A stretch of 64,000 nt of DNA from Christensenella sp. UBA7588 (GTDB lineage: Bacteria > Bacillota > Clostridia > Christensenellales > CAG-917), in assembly GCA_002478945.1 (NCBI GenBank), contig DLKM01000025.1:77331-141330 (forward strand). The letters run 5' to 3'. Below the pieces are notes generated by a model, which saw nothing but the letters and a program-made list of their open reading frames with translations, was not told the origin of the DNA and did no database searches. Made by a program: the position numbers and the translations under genes. Each line of letters begins with the position of its first letter. The stretch's first letter is position 1. Shown piece by piece: positions 9,406 through 17,772 of this stretch.

Positions 9406-11652
9406 TTAATTCTCGTCAATATCCCCTTTTGCTATAACTCTGAGGCTCGGAGCGGCTATCGCAAGCGCAAAACGCTTGACTCCGAGACCTTTGAACGCGA
9501 TTGCGGCAATTTTATCTTCTCCGTCTCCCGTGGTTTGAATGATAATGCCTCTGCCGAACTTGTTATGCTCCACCACGACGTCTTTTGCGAATTTGGAATA
9601 ATCCACGCCGCTCGTCTTTTGTTTTTGTCCCGCAAGCGACGACTTGTCGAATCCGTTTGACAAACCTTTCTTGAACGACTGCGACGAGGGATTGTTCGCG
9701 CCCAGTTTTATTCTGTCTTTTCCGTCGAGTGCGCTCGTCTTATAATCGGAATTTGCGTAACGCACGGATTGCTTAAATCCGCTCATTTCCCCGATAAAAC
9801 GGCTTTTGGGATAATATTCCGTCTTTCCGAAACGATAGCGCGAACGCGCGTTGAGGATAAACAACTTTTTGCGTGCGCGCGTTATGGCAACGTACATCAA
9901 TCTGCGTTCTTCCTCCACGTCTCCGGCCGTTATCGACTTTTGCGTCGGGAAAATGCCGTCCTCGAGCGCAACGATAAAAACGTAGTCGAATTCAAGTCCT
10001 TTCACGGCGTGAATCGTCGCTATGGTAACGTAATCGTCTGCCGACATTTCGTCGGTATCGGAAACGAGAGCCACGGACTGCATAAAATCGGAAATGGTCG
10101 ATTTTTCGTTGTCTTGCTCGAATTGTTGAACGGCGTTGACGAGTTCCTCGATATTTTCGAGACGGTTGGCATCCTCAACGTCGGTGCTTGTCGAGAGCGC
10201 GCCCTCCAAGCCGCTGCGTCGTATTGCGTATTGCACGAATTCGGTCGCTTTCATCTGCTTGCCGCAACGCACCAAATCCATTGCGATTTCCGTGAACGGA
10301 GCAAGTTTTTTTGCAGTCGTATTCGAGAGCATCTGAGGATTGACAAGCACGGAAAACAACGTCATATTGTTGTTTTTCGCAACGTCCTGCAATTCCTGCA
10401 CGGCGGTGTTTCCGATGCCTCTTTTAGGATAATTGACGACTCGCAAAATGCTGTCGTTATCGCTCGGATTGATTGCTATGCGGACGTACGCCAAAGCGTC
10501 CTTGATTTCCTTTCTTTCGTAGAATCTGAATCCGCCGAATACCTTATAAGGTATTCCGTGCAAATTGAATTCTTCCTCAAACTGTCTCGTAACGGAGTTT
10601 GCGCGCACCAAAACAGCCATTTCTTTGTAGCTTGCGCCAGAGCGTTTGAGAATGTTTATCGACCTTGCGACTCTCGTCGCTTCGTCTCTGTCGCTGTACG
10701 CCTCGTAAAACTCGATGCTGTCGTCGTCTTTTATATCGCTCCAAAGTGTCTTTTCGTTGCGATTGGCGTTATTTTTGATAACGTTGTTGGCGGCTTGAAG
10801 AATGGACGTGGTACTGCGATAGTTCTGTTCGAGTTTGAAAACTTGCGCGCCCGGGAAATCTTTGGGAAAATCGAGAATGTTGCGAATCTCCGCGCCTCTC
10901 CAACTGTATATAGATTGGTCCTCGTCTCCGACTACGAACAGATTGCCGTGTTTTCCCGCAAGCATTTTTACGATGTCGTATTGAAGTTTGTTGGTGTCCT
11001 GAAATTCGTCGACGTTGATATATCTGAATCTGTTTTGATAGCGTTGCAACACGTCGGGACATTGCTTGAACAAATCGAGCGTTTTGAGCAACAAATCGTC
11101 GAAATCGAGGCAATTACACCTCTTGAGTTCCGCCTCGTAACGCTTGTATATCTCTAAAATATCGTCTGCGTCGTTATCGTCGAGACGAATTGCGTCATAA
11201 TATTCCTCGGGAGACATAGCGAGCGTTTTTGCCCTCGAAATATGCCACAAAAAGTCTCCTTTTTTCTTCGGGTCGGCTTGAGGATAATCCTGCAAAATGC
11301 GCTTGACCACTCTTTCGCTTTCGAGGTCGGTATAAATGGTAAAATCTTTGGAATATCCGATTCTGTCGGAGTCCGTACGCAAAATGCGCGCGCACATCGA
11401 ATGGAACGTGGACGTCCATACGTTGGAATAGCCCAGTTCTTTTTCGATACGTTCTTTCATCTCGTTTGCGGCTTTGTTGGTAAAAGTGATTGCGAGAATG
11501 TTGTACGGGTCAACCCCCACCTCTATGAGATGGCAGATTCTGGCGGTCAATACGCGCGTTTTTCCGCTGCCTGCGCCGGCTATCACGAGAATAGGTCCGT
11601 CGATAGCGTTTACGGCAAGTTGTTGTTGGCTGTTGAGCTTTATTTCATTCAT
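9406..11652 (-). CDS. pcrA: UvrD/PcrA-type 3'-5' DNA helicase
   Basis: Superfamily 1A helicase for repair and replication-conflict resolution; 748 aa. Motifs: Walker A VIAGAGSGKTRVL, Walker B DEFQDTN, motif III DEDQSIYSWRGA, motif IV EQNYRST, motif V TIHAVKGLEFDYVF, motif VI RRLMYVAITRARKKL. The C-terminal Tudor-like segment reads VVVEHNKFGRGIII. The ATG at 11652 (MNEIKLNSQQQLAV) is used; the longer frame adds residues overlapping the promoter at 11702-11730. Confidence 0.96.
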   Translation of the reverse strand: MNEIKLNSQQQLAVNAIDGPILVIAGAGSGKTRVLTARICHLIEVGVDPYNILAITFTNKAANEMKERIEKELGYSNVWTSTFHSMCARILRTDSDRIGYSKDFTIYTDLESERVVKRILQDYPQADPKKKGDFLWHISRAKTLAMSPEEYYDAIRLDDNDADDILEIYKRYEAELKRCNCLDFDDLLLKTLDLFKQCPDVLQRYQNRFRYINVDEFQDTNKLQYDIVKMLAGKHGNLFVVGDEDQSIYSWRGAEIRNILDFPKDFPGAQVFKLEQNYRSTTSILQAANNVIKNNANRNEKTLWSDIKDDDSIEFYEAYSDRDEATRVARSINILKRSGASYKEMAVLVRANSVTRQFEEEFNLHGIPYKVFGGFRFYERKEIKDALAYVRIAINPSDNDSILRVVNYPKRGIGNTAVQELQDVAKNNNMTLFSVLVNPQMLSNTTAKKLAPFTEIAMDLVRCGKQMKATEFVQYAIRRSGLEGALSTSTDVEDANRLENIEELVNAVQQFEQDNEKSTISDFMQSVALVSDTDEMSADDYVTIATIHAVKGLEFDYVFIVALEDGIFPTQKSITAGDVEEERRLMYVAITRARKKLFILNARSRYRFGKTEYYPKSRFIGEMSGFKQSVRYANSDYKTSALDGKDRIKLGANNPSSQSFKKGLSNGFDKSSLAGQKQKTSGVDYSKFAKDVVVEHNKFGRGIIIQTTGDGEDKIAAIAFKGLGVKRFALAIAAPSLRVIAKGDIDEN

Positions 11653-11701
11653 ACCTACAGGATACTCCGATGAATGAGACAAATTCGTCTCTATCGCAAT
11701 C

Positions 11702-11730
11702 ACTATACCACATATTGTGCAAATTATCAA
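11702..11730 (-). promoter_or_regulatory. promoter of pcrA-ligA
   Basis: Minus strand: -35 TTGATA (11730-11725), exactly 17 bp, -10 TATAGT (11707-11702). It is about 50 bp upstream of the pcrA ATG and close to consensus. Confidence 0.75.
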
Positions 11731-11787
11731 TTTTTTGCGGCTTAAAAGCACAAATTTGATAGCAAAAAAGTTGTCAACATTATTGAT

Positions 11788-11799
11788 TTAGTTAACTAA
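11788..11799. promoter_or_regulatory. perfect 12-bp palindrome in a divergent intergenic region
   Basis: TTAGTTAACTAA is a perfect palindrome between the divergent pcrA and DUF1508 genes, about 90 bp upstream of the latter. A TTGTCA box stands at 11771-11776. It could be an operator or simply part of an AT-rich promoter; no further copy was seen nearby. Confidence 0.3.
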
Positions 11800-11887
11800 G
11801 TGTGTTATCATATACATAAATTGGATTATAGAGGAGTTTTTTTGTTGCAAAAAATTCTTCTGTTTCCGCGCGGAGGAATTTATTTTT

Positions 11888-13783
11888 ATGGTAAATTTTG
11901 ATGAAATCGAATTTTTGGAAAGCGAAATCGTAGAGGACGACCCGCAAGCCCCCGTAGGCACACTCGTACATATTCTCGAGGACGGAACCGTTGAAGTCGT
12001 CGACACGCAAAAAGAGCAAAACGCAGACGTGGCAACGCCCGTTCAAGACGTTGCGGACGCTCACACCGACGAACAATCGGAGCAAGTCGCAAACGACGAC
12101 GAAAAAGTCGACGAAAGCGTTGTAGAGCAACCTGTCGACGAAGAAATCAACGAAAGCGTTGTCGAACAACCCGCCGACGAAGAAGTTGCGCAAGAAACCG
12201 TCAAAGACGAAGTCGTTGAGGACGTCGCAGACGTTCAAGAAAACGTGTCCGAGGTCGAACCCGTCGAAGAAAACGCAGACGAACCTCAAGAGGACGTGAC
12301 AGCTGTCGAAGAAAGCGTCGTCGAAGAAGAAAATGCTCCGCAGGTTGAAGAAAGCGTTCAAGATACCGAAAACACCGAAAACGCGCAATCTTACATAGAA
12401 GAAACGACCGTCGACGTCGAGGATTACGCGGAAGAAAACGAAGAAGCAGTCTCCCCCGTCGAAAACGCAGAACCGACGGTTGAAGAACCTGCCGACGAGC
12501 AACCAGTCGAAGACGTTGAAGAAACGGTCTCGGAAACTCCCGTAGAAACCGAAGAAAGCGCAGTCGCGGACGAAAGCGTTGTCGAAGAAGAAAACTCCGT
12601 CGAAACCGCTCCTGCCGACGAACCCGTCGTAGCGGTAAACGACGAAGAACAACCTCAAGTCGAGCAAGAAGCCGCCATCGAAAATACCGAATCCGTTGAA
12701 GTCGCTTCCGAACCCGAAACGGCGGTTACAACCGAAGTCGTAGCCGAAGAAAAAGCGGAAAAAGTTGTCGCACCCAAGAAACCGAGAAAGAAAGCGGTTA
12801 AGAAAGAGGAAAGCGCAGTTGCTCCCGTCGCGCAAAAAGTCGAAAACAAAACGCCAATCAATCTCAAAAACGGTCGCAACGTGAACGAAGCGTTGTTCGA
12901 TACGAGTTTTGAAATCGAGCAACCCGCAAAAGCAAAAGTCGTTTCCACCAAGAAAAAACAAGAAAAGGCAGAAGATTTGTGGGCAGTCGCTACGGTTACC
13001 GCAAAACCGACAAAGACTACCTCTAAAGCAAAGGCGGAAAAATCCGAAAATGCGGAAGTTGTCGCCAAGACGACGGAGAAAAAGTCCGCTCCCAAAAAGT
13101 CAACAAAAGTTGAGAATACATCAAAGAATTCTACGGAGGAAAAGAAAGTGGCAAAAACCGAGGCAAAAACGACAAAGACCGACGTTAAGGAAACAAAGAC
13201 GGACGTAAAAGAGACAAAGACCGAAGCAAAGAACACCAAAGCGGCAAAAGCACCCGTCAAAGAAGAAAAAGCACCCAAGGCTAAAGCAGTCGAAAAAGAA
13301 GAAGTCGCACCCGCAAAAGAAACGAAAGCGACCAAAACTGCCGCAAAGACCGACAGCGACGAAACCGTTATCGTCGAAGGCGAAGGCAAAACTCACGGCA
13401 AATACGTCATCAAGAAAACGGATAAGGGCAATTTCGTATTCAAACTTTATTCGTCCAACTACAGAGTCGTGGCAATCGGCGCACAAGCATACACCACTCT
13501 CGGCGCGGCAAAAATCGGCATTCAAAGCATCATAAACAACGCCGAAAAAGCACCCGTAGAAAATCAAACGCTCAAGAATTACGAAACGCTCAAGTTCCCC
13601 AAATGGGAAATCTATCTTGACAAGAAAGGCGAATATCGTCTCCGCTTGTACGCAACCAACGGCAGCCTTATCGCAACGACCAACGACGGTTACACCGACA
13701 TCAGCGGCGCAAAGAACGGCATCGCGGCAGTCGGCAGAGCAAGCAAAGGTTGCGCAATCGTAAGAAACGACAATCTCTGGTAA
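11888..13783 (+). CDS. acidic and lysine-rich low-complexity protein with C-terminal DUF1508 pair
   Basis: 631 aa in three parts. Residues about 1-300 are dominated by Glu, Val and Asp in irregular repeats (EESVVEE, VEEPADEQP, VDEEI). Residues about 300-495 turn basic and alanine/lysine-rich, resembling histone-H1-like tails (KKPRKKAVKK, repeated KTDVKETKT). Residues about 500-631 hold two DUF1508/YegP-type units (GKYVIKKTDKGNFVFKLYSS and KWEIYLDKKGEYRLRLYATN), each followed by an AK-NGI/IGI helix. Strong SD (GCGGAGG, 11871-11877). No signal peptide or membrane segment, so probably cytoplasmic. DUF1508 alone is usually a 50-110-aa protein, so the long charged N-terminal extension is unusual. 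Function unknown. Confidence 0.8.
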   Translation: MVNFDEIEFLESEIVEDDPQAPVGTLVHILEDGTVEVVDTQKEQNADVATPVQDVADAHTDEQSEQVANDDEKVDESVVEQPVDEEINESVVEQPADEEVAQETVKDEVVEDVADVQENVSEVEPVEENADEPQEDVTAVEESVVEEENAPQVEESVQDTENTENAQSYIEETTVDVEDYAEENEEAVSPVENAEPTVEEPADEQPVEDVEETVSETPVETEESAVADESVVEEENSVETAPADEPVVAVNDEEQPQVEQEAAIENTESVEVASEPETAVTTEVVAEEKAEKVVAPKKPRKKAVKKEESAVAPVAQKVENKTPINLKNGRNVNEALFDTSFEIEQPAKAKVVSTKKKQEKAEDLWAVATVTAKPTKTTSKAKAEKSENAEVVAKTTEKKSAPKKSTKVENTSKNSTEEKKVAKTEAKTTKTDVKETKTDVKETKTEAKNTKAAKAPVKEEKAPKAKAVEKEEVAPAKETKATKTAAKTDSDETVIVEGEGKTHGKYVIKKTDKGNFVFKLYSSNYRVVAIGAQAYTTLGAAKIGIQSIINNAEKAPVENQTLKNYETLKFPKWEIYLDKKGEYRLRLYATNGSLIATTNDGYTDISGAKNGIAAVGRASKGCAIVRNDNLW

Positions 13784-13797
13784 TTTATCGAATCGAA

Positions 13798-13833
13798 TAA
13801 AAAAAGAACGCCGCTCGGCGTTCTTTTTTTATT
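13798..13833. terminator. strong bidirectional intrinsic terminator
   Basis: AAAAAGAACGCCG-CTCG-GCGTTCTTTTTTT: a GC-rich stem flanked by A and T runs. It can serve the plus-strand DUF1508 gene and the minus-strand DUF1893 gene, which converge here. Confidence 0.9.
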
Positions 13834-13871
13834 TCTTCTTTTATATCGATTTTCGATTTGTTTATTTCTTT

Positions 13872-14291
13872 TTATCCCTTTCGCATTTGCGCGACTTTGG
13901 TTTTTAACGCAATAAACGCTTCGTTTGCGTCGTCGATATTAGCCACGCACGCTTCCATCGGACACACCCCGTCTCCTTTGCGGTTAAGAATGCTTTTCAC
14001 AAGCACGCCGTACTCCGCTTCGATTGCGTGTGAGCGAAGGTACTCCAACGCCGATTCGGACAACACGTCGGCGTAAACGGAGGTAATTCCTCCGTATACG
14101 AACAGACACGCTGCCGCTTTACCGACGACTATATCGGCAAAGGAATAGCCTTTCAAATCGACGTTACGCTCGATAAAATCGAGCATAGGACGAATACCGC
14201 GCCCGTCTGAAACAAGGAGCGAACTGCCTTTGCATAGCGCAACGGAATGCCCCGAAAGCGCGCTTTTTGCGCGCGATAAATCATTGTTCAT
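13872..14291 (-). CDS. DUF1893 family protein
   Basis: 139-aa protein resembling the DUF1893 family: MNNDLSRAKSALSGHSVALC, then DIVVGKAAACLFVYGGI and GILVKSILNRKGDGVCPMEA-like C-terminus (here VLVKSILNRKGDGVCPMEA). Biochemical role is unknown. It overlaps the stop of the upstream membrane component by 11 bp, so the two are co-translated, and the three genes AKR - ECF component - DUF1893 form one unit. Confidence 0.75.
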   Translation of the reverse strand: MNNDLSRAKSALSGHSVALCKGSSLLVSDGRGIRPMLDFIERNVDLKGYSFADIVVGKAAACLFVYGGITSVYADVLSESALEYLRSHAIEAEYGVLVKSILNRKGDGVCPMEACVANIDDANEAFIALKTKVAQMRKG

Positions 14292-14862
14292 CTTTCTTTA
14301 CCAGCGCGGTTCTGATTGCCATAACTACGACAGGCACCAAAATCGCTTGAGCAAGCAATCCGACAAGTCCGCTCTTAACTTGCGAGAGAACGGCTGTAAG
14401 CGATAACGTCGTGACGTTTTGAAGTATTGCGACGAGCGCAATGAACAGGCATCTTCCGAACACCTGCGCAAGAATTACCGCAGGGAAAGCAAAAAATCCG
14501 TTTTGCACTATTTTCTTTGAAAACAGACCGCTGACTGCTCCGAAAATCGCAAGTTCGCACATCATAAACGGAAGTCTCGCAAGCACGGGCATCGGGCTTA
14601 AAAACGCCGACGTGAACAAAAAGCTCGCAATCGGAGAAAGAAGTCCTATGGCAATGCCGTAAGGTGCGCCGAGCAGACATCCGCCGATAAGCACCGGCAG
14701 ATACATCGGGAGCCACTCCACACCGCCCGTCGCGCCGTAAATCAGGTGTACGAATTGCGGCAGAGCCACGGCAAGCACGACGATTATCGCACCGATAAGC
14801 GACTTGACCGATATTTTATATGCTTTTGATACGTTTTTGTTTGAAAGTACGTTGTCAATCAT
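14281..14862 (-). CDS. ECF-type transporter substrate-binding (S) component-like membrane protein
   Basis: 193 aa with about six hydrophobic segments (SLIGAIIVVLAVALPQFVHL; LPVLIGGCLLGAPYGIAIGL; FFAFPAVILAQVFGRCLF; LVGLLAQAILVPVVVMAI). Layout and length fit ECF S components of vitamin/metabolite importers. Substrate cannot be told, and no ECF A/T ATPase module is visible beside it. The ATG at 14862 has an AAGGAGA box. It begins 11 bp after the aldo/keto reductase stop. Confidence 0.65.
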   Translation of the reverse strand: MIDNVLSNKNVSKAYKISVKSLIGAIIVVLAVALPQFVHLIYGATGGVEWLPMYLPVLIGGCLLGAPYGIAIGLLSPIASFLFTSAFLSPMPVLARLPFMMCELAIFGAVSGLFSKKIVQNGFFAFPAVILAQVFGRCLFIALVAILQNVTTLSLTAVLSQVKSGLVGLLAQAILVPVVVMAIRTALVKKDEQ

Positions 14863-14872
14863 ATACGTCTCC

Positions 14873-15991
14873 TTATTGTTTGTCATACACTTTCGCAACT
14901 TCTTTCAACAGCGAGCGTACGGGCAAATGTTGAGGACAAATTCTCTCGCATTTTCCGCATTCTATGCAGTCGGATGCCTTTCCGTTGTTCTTGGTGTAAA
15001 CCTCGTGATAATAGAAATCCGAGTTCCAGTCTTTATAGATTTTCTTTGCGTTTAGGCAAGAGAAAAGGTCGGGTATAGAGATATGTTTCGGACATCCTGC
15101 GGTACAATATCTGCACGCCGTACAAGGTATCAGATGTTGTGCCTTAAAAATGTCGCAAACCTTTCCGATTGCTTCTTTTTCGACGTCGTCGAGAGGCTTG
15201 AAATCGCTCATAAACGACAAATTATCGCTCATCTGCTCGAAATTGCTCATTCCCGACAACACCATAACGACGTTGTCGAAACCTGCCGCAAAACGTATTG
15301 CGTAGCTTGCGTGCGAACCGCCTTTCAAATCGTCGAGAACCTTGCTTGCGGCTTCGGGGAGATTGACGAGAGTGCCGCCCTTTACGGGTTCCATAACGAT
15401 AACGGGTTTGTTGTGCTTTACGCAAACTTCATAGCACTTTCTCGATTGCACGGCTACGTCGTCGTAATCGACGTAATTTAGTTGTATCTGCACCGCCTCT
15501 ATTTGCGGATATTCGTTAAGAATCTCGTCCAAAACTTCCGCTTTGTCGTGAAACGACAATCCGACGTGTCTGATTTTGCCCTCGGCTTTCAACTCAAACG
15601 CCTGCTCGTAAGCTCTGCATCTTTTGAATTTTTGAAAAACGTCCTTATTTTGCGCGTGCATAAGGTAAAAATCGAGATAGTCCACGCCGAGAATTTTCAG
15701 TTGGCTCTCGAAAAACGGGCGAACGTCGTCCTCTTTGTTGAAAAAACTACCCGTGAGCTTATCCGTAAGGATATATTCGCTCCTGTCGTGGCGTTTTACG
15801 AGGCATTCGCGCACCGCAACTTCGCTTTTACCGTCAAGATAACCGTGCGCAGTATCGACGTAATTGAAACCTTGCGCTAAAAACTCGTCAAACATTTTGC
15901 AAGTCTCGGCATAGTCCACTTCGCCGTCTTTCATCGGCAAACGCATACATCCGAAACCGAAATTTTTCTTAATCTCGGGAAATCCGTTCAT
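14873..15991 (-). CDS. aldo/keto reductase with C-terminal 4Fe-4S ferredoxin domain
   Basis: 372 aa. N-terminal TIM barrel carries the AKR catalytic set: Asp and Tyr in YVDTAHGYLDGKSE, Lys in ILTDKLT, His in DFYLMHAQ. The C-terminal region (about 290-372) carries two cysteine clusters, CTACRYCTAGCPKHIS and CIECGKCERICPQHLP, which would bind two 4Fe-4S clusters. Such fused AKRs are common in anaerobes; substrate unknown. SD AAGGAGAGG precedes the ATG. Confidence 0.93.
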   Translation of the reverse strand: MNGFPEIKKNFGFGCMRLPMKDGEVDYAETCKMFDEFLAQGFNYVDTAHGYLDGKSEVAVRECLVKRHDRSEYILTDKLTGSFFNKEDDVRPFFESQLKILGVDYLDFYLMHAQNKDVFQKFKRCRAYEQAFELKAEGKIRHVGLSFHDKAEVLDEILNEYPQIEAVQIQLNYVDYDDVAVQSRKCYEVCVKHNKPVIVMEPVKGGTLVNLPEAASKVLDDLKGGSHASYAIRFAAGFDNVVMVLSGMSNFEQMSDNLSFMSDFKPLDDVEKEAIGKVCDIFKAQHLIPCTACRYCTAGCPKHISIPDLFSCLNAKKIYKDWNSDFYYHEVYTKNNGKASDCIECGKCERICPQHLPVRSLLKEVAKVYDKQ

Positions 15992-16033
15992 AAATCCTCT
16001 CCTTTACGGTTTATTTAAGTCGTCGCAACGAAA

Positions 16034-16630
16034 TTATTTTGCGACGTTATCCTTTTCCGTACTACCGACTTCGTTCGCATCGAAAATAGGCAACGGTTCT
16101 TGTTGTACGTCTTGTTCTTTTGCGATAATAGAGCAGGCTTTTATCTTAAGCACCGCAGAAGTGATTCTCAACGCCGCAATGATTAAACACACGGAAAACG
16201 GTGCCAGCATCGACTTTATAACGCCCTTAGCGAGCGCAACGCAACCAGCAATCAAGAAAAACGCGGCGGCTATAAAATTGAATATGTAAGACACTTCTAT
16301 CGTCGTTGTCGATTTTTTCAATACGGAAATCGGCTTGTTGATTTTTACGACGCCCGTAATTGCGCTTACGAGTGCGACTGCTACGGCAATAAAGCAAAGC
16401 ACGCCTATACCGACGATAATTGCTCCGATAATAGCACCGAACGACTGGGCTATTGCCGTGCCTAGAGTTTCGCCGCCTTCAGTCGTATCGGCAGGCGCAT
16501 CTCCTGCACCCGCCATTGCCGCAAGCCCTATTACGATACATAAAACCGCAACTATGAAATATGCCGCAACGCAAACGAAATCTATCGTTGACGCCGATAT
16601 GAGAAACGGTCTCGATTTTGATTTTTCCAT
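16034..16630 (-). CDS. four-helix membrane protein, function unknown
   Basis: 198 aa from the ATG at 16630 (SD GGAGGGAG). Four hydrophobic segments: TIDFVCVAAYFIVAVLCIVI; SFGAIIGAIIVGIGVLCFIA continuing into VAVALVSAITGVV; IFNFIAAAFFLIAGCVALAK; and APFSVCLIIAALRITSAVLK. The C-terminal tail is acidic. No family recognised. An 8-bp inverted repeat (CGTCGCAA/TTGCGACG, about 16021-16046) straddles the stop. Confidence 0.6.
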   Translation of the reverse strand: MEKSKSRPFLISASTIDFVCVAAYFIVAVLCIVIGLAAMAGAGDAPADTTEGGETLGTAIAQSFGAIIGAIIVGIGVLCFIAVAVALVSAITGVVKINKPISVLKKSTTTIEVSYIFNFIAAAFFLIAGCVALAKGVIKSMLAPFSVCLIIAALRITSAVLKIKACSIIAKEQDVQQEPLPIFDANEVGSTEKDNVAK

Positions 16631-16689
16631 AATTATCTCCCTCCGAATGAGTTTCAATATAAATATTTTAGCACTTATCGCGCCATTAT

Positions 16690-17208
16690 TCAATACGCGT
16701 TTTCGGATACTCCGTAAACGTTTTTGTACAAAACTCTTTTGATATTCAAAAACGTTTCGTAATCGACCTCTCCTCCGCTCGTCATAATCAAAAGCGGAAT
16801 CGGACAAGTATTTTTGGAAATCGGAGGCTGTATGTACGAGTATTCGTTAAGATAAAAGCCGTTGCGCTCGTAAAATGCGATTCGACGCTTCGCTTGTTCG
16901 GTAATCGGCGGCTCGACTTCGAGACAAATTCTCGGCATTCGAGTATGCAATTCGTCCAAAATACGCTTGCCGAGACCGCAATTTCGCTTATCGTTCGCAA
17001 CGGCAAAATGCTCGACAAAAACTAAGTCCTCAAATCGGTATAATGAGATAAAACCGTCTATTTCTCCGCTCGAAGCGTCTTTCCACACAAGTATTTCAAA
17101 AGACGGATTGTCAAGCAACGCAATCTGCTCGTCAAAAGTGCGCCTCTCGTCAATCGGGAACGCTTCGACCATAATGTCGTATACTTTTTCAAATTCATCG
17201 TTACGCAT
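16690..17208 (-). CDS. GNAT family N-acetyltransferase
   Basis: 172 aa. Acetyl-CoA binding motif A is FVEHFAVANDKRNCGLGKRI (Q/R-x-x-G-x-G/A type, here RNCGLGK), followed by the motif B region FYERNGFYLNEYSY. Substrate unknown. Start is uncertain: ATG 17208 or 17220. The -10 box at 17232-17227 would put the transcript start at about 17220, so the mRNA would have almost no leader and neither ATG has a clear SD. Confidence 0.75.
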   Translation of the reverse strand: MRNDEFEKVYDIMVEAFPIDERRTFDEQIALLDNPSFEILVWKDASSGEIDGFISLYRFEDLVFVEHFAVANDKRNCGLGKRILDELHTRMPRICLEVEPPITEQAKRRIAFYERNGFYLNEYSYIQPPISKNTCPIPLLIMTSGGEVDYETFLNIKRVLYKNVYGVSENAY

Positions 17209-17226
17209 TTTATATAACATACGAAT

Positions 17227-17255
17227 ATTATAACACGCTTTATAAAAAAAACAAT
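17227..17255 (-). promoter_or_regulatory. candidate promoter of the GNAT gene
   Basis: Minus strand: perfect -10 TATAAT (17232-17227) with TTGTTT 16 bp upstream (17254-17249). It would start transcription next to the first ATG, giving a leaderless or nearly leaderless message. Confidence 0.5.
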
Positions 17256-17353
17256 TACGAATTAATTTCGCGCATTTGACATCGAGTTTGCACTCATAAA
17301 GCAGATAAAAAACACATACGGTAAATTTTTTGTCAAGAAAATGTCGCAACCGC

Positions 17354-17382
17354 TTGTCAAAACACCGTTGATGAGATATAAT
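17354..17382 (+). promoter_or_regulatory. strong promoter upstream of tRNA-Ser
   Basis: -35 TTGTCA (17354-17359), exactly 17 bp, perfect -10 TATAAT (17377-17382). It lies 180 bp upstream of the tRNA, so a leader of about 170 nt, including the structured segment at 17389-17470, is transcribed with it or separately. Confidence 0.8.
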
Positions 17383-17388
17383 CGTTTG

Positions 17389-17470
17389 CGTTGGGTTATG
17401 AGAGCAATCTCGTGCGAACAGTTGGAGGAAATGGATTTGTTGACCATTGGCTTCCAACTGCCACCCATAG
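17389..17470 (+). ncRNA. candidate structured RNA (three-way junction), family not recognised
   Basis: Starting at the predicted transcript start, the segment folds into a closing helix TGGGT (17392-17396) / ACCCA (17463-17467). Inside are a hairpin GAGA-GCAA-TCTC (17400-17411, GNRA loop) and a longer imperfect hairpin AGTTGGA...TTCCAACT (17420-17459). It lacks the SRP RNA core and does not resemble 6S, tmRNA or RNase P that I can recognise. It could be a stable small RNA, a riboswitch-like leader or a processed tRNA leader. Call rests on complementarity and promoter placement only. Confidence 0.4.
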
Positions 17471-17496
17471 TAATTTATACATTTTAACATCATTTT

Positions 17497-17571
17497 TTGG
17501 AGAAGTCGGGTTTATGGTACTTTGTACCAAACACGCTCCCTCTCCAATCATATTCATTCTTGGAGAAGTCG
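17497..17571 (+). repeat. 12-bp direct repeat of the tRNA-Ser 5' end, 63 bp apart
   Basis: TTGGAGAAGTCG occurs at 17497-17508 and again at 17560-17571, where it opens tRNA-Ser. The segment between can fold as GGAGA...TCTCC around TATGGTAC-TTT-GTACCA. It looks like a tRNA-like or decayed tRNA remnant in the leader. Confidence 0.6.
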
Positions 17572-17654
17572 CCTAGTTTGGTCGAGGGCGCGCGACTGGA
17601 AATCGCGTAACCGTCAAAAGCGGTTCAAGAGTTCGAATCTCTTCTTCTCCGCCA
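17562..17654 (+). tRNA. tRNA-Ser (anticodon GGA)
   Basis: 93 nt including an encoded CCA. Acceptor stem GGAGAAG/CTTCTCC, discriminator G, anticodon stem CGCGA/TCGCG with loop CTGGAAA, anticodon GGA at 17598-17600. There is a long variable arm as expected for a class II tRNA and a T loop TTCGAAT. It is the integration site of the prophage: its last 15 nt recur at 63028-63042, and its own terminator now lies at 63050-63077. Confidence 0.97.
17640..17654 (+). other. attL core
   Basis: TCTTCTTCTCCGCCA, the last 15 nt of tRNA-Ser, identical to 63028-63042. Phage sequence to the right contains a rough dyad (CTCGAATATTCGTCC-GTAA-GGACTATTTCGGAG, about 17673-17705) of the kind flanking serine-integrase crossover sites. 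Confidence 0.85.
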
Positions 17655-17727
17655 AGCGGTAATAATCCGAACCCTCGAATATTCGTCCGTAAGGACTATT
17701 TCGGAGTTTGGTGCCGTTACCAAAGAA

Positions 17728-17772
17728 GAACAGGACACTGAGTATATCGGTGCCCTGTTTCTTTTTACATTA
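17728..17772. terminator. hairpin at the left end of the prophage
   Basis: AACAGGACACTG-AGTATA-TCGGTGCCCTGTT with one mismatch and one G-U pair, followed on plus by TCTTTTT and on minus by TCTTCTTT. It probably ends tRNA-Ser transcription on plus and the last prophage gene on minus. Confidence 0.65.

Noticed and set aside
11792..12961. 389-codon open frame on minus across the acidic protein
   Set aside because: Antisense of GAA/GTC-rich repeats gives a Phe/Asp/Val-rich low-complexity frame; the plus frame has SD, terminator and DUF1508 domains.
17562..17654. Tyrosine integrase expected because of tRNA insertion
   Set aside because: No tyrosine recombinase motif (R-HxxR-Y) found in any prophage gene; the recombinase is of the serine type.
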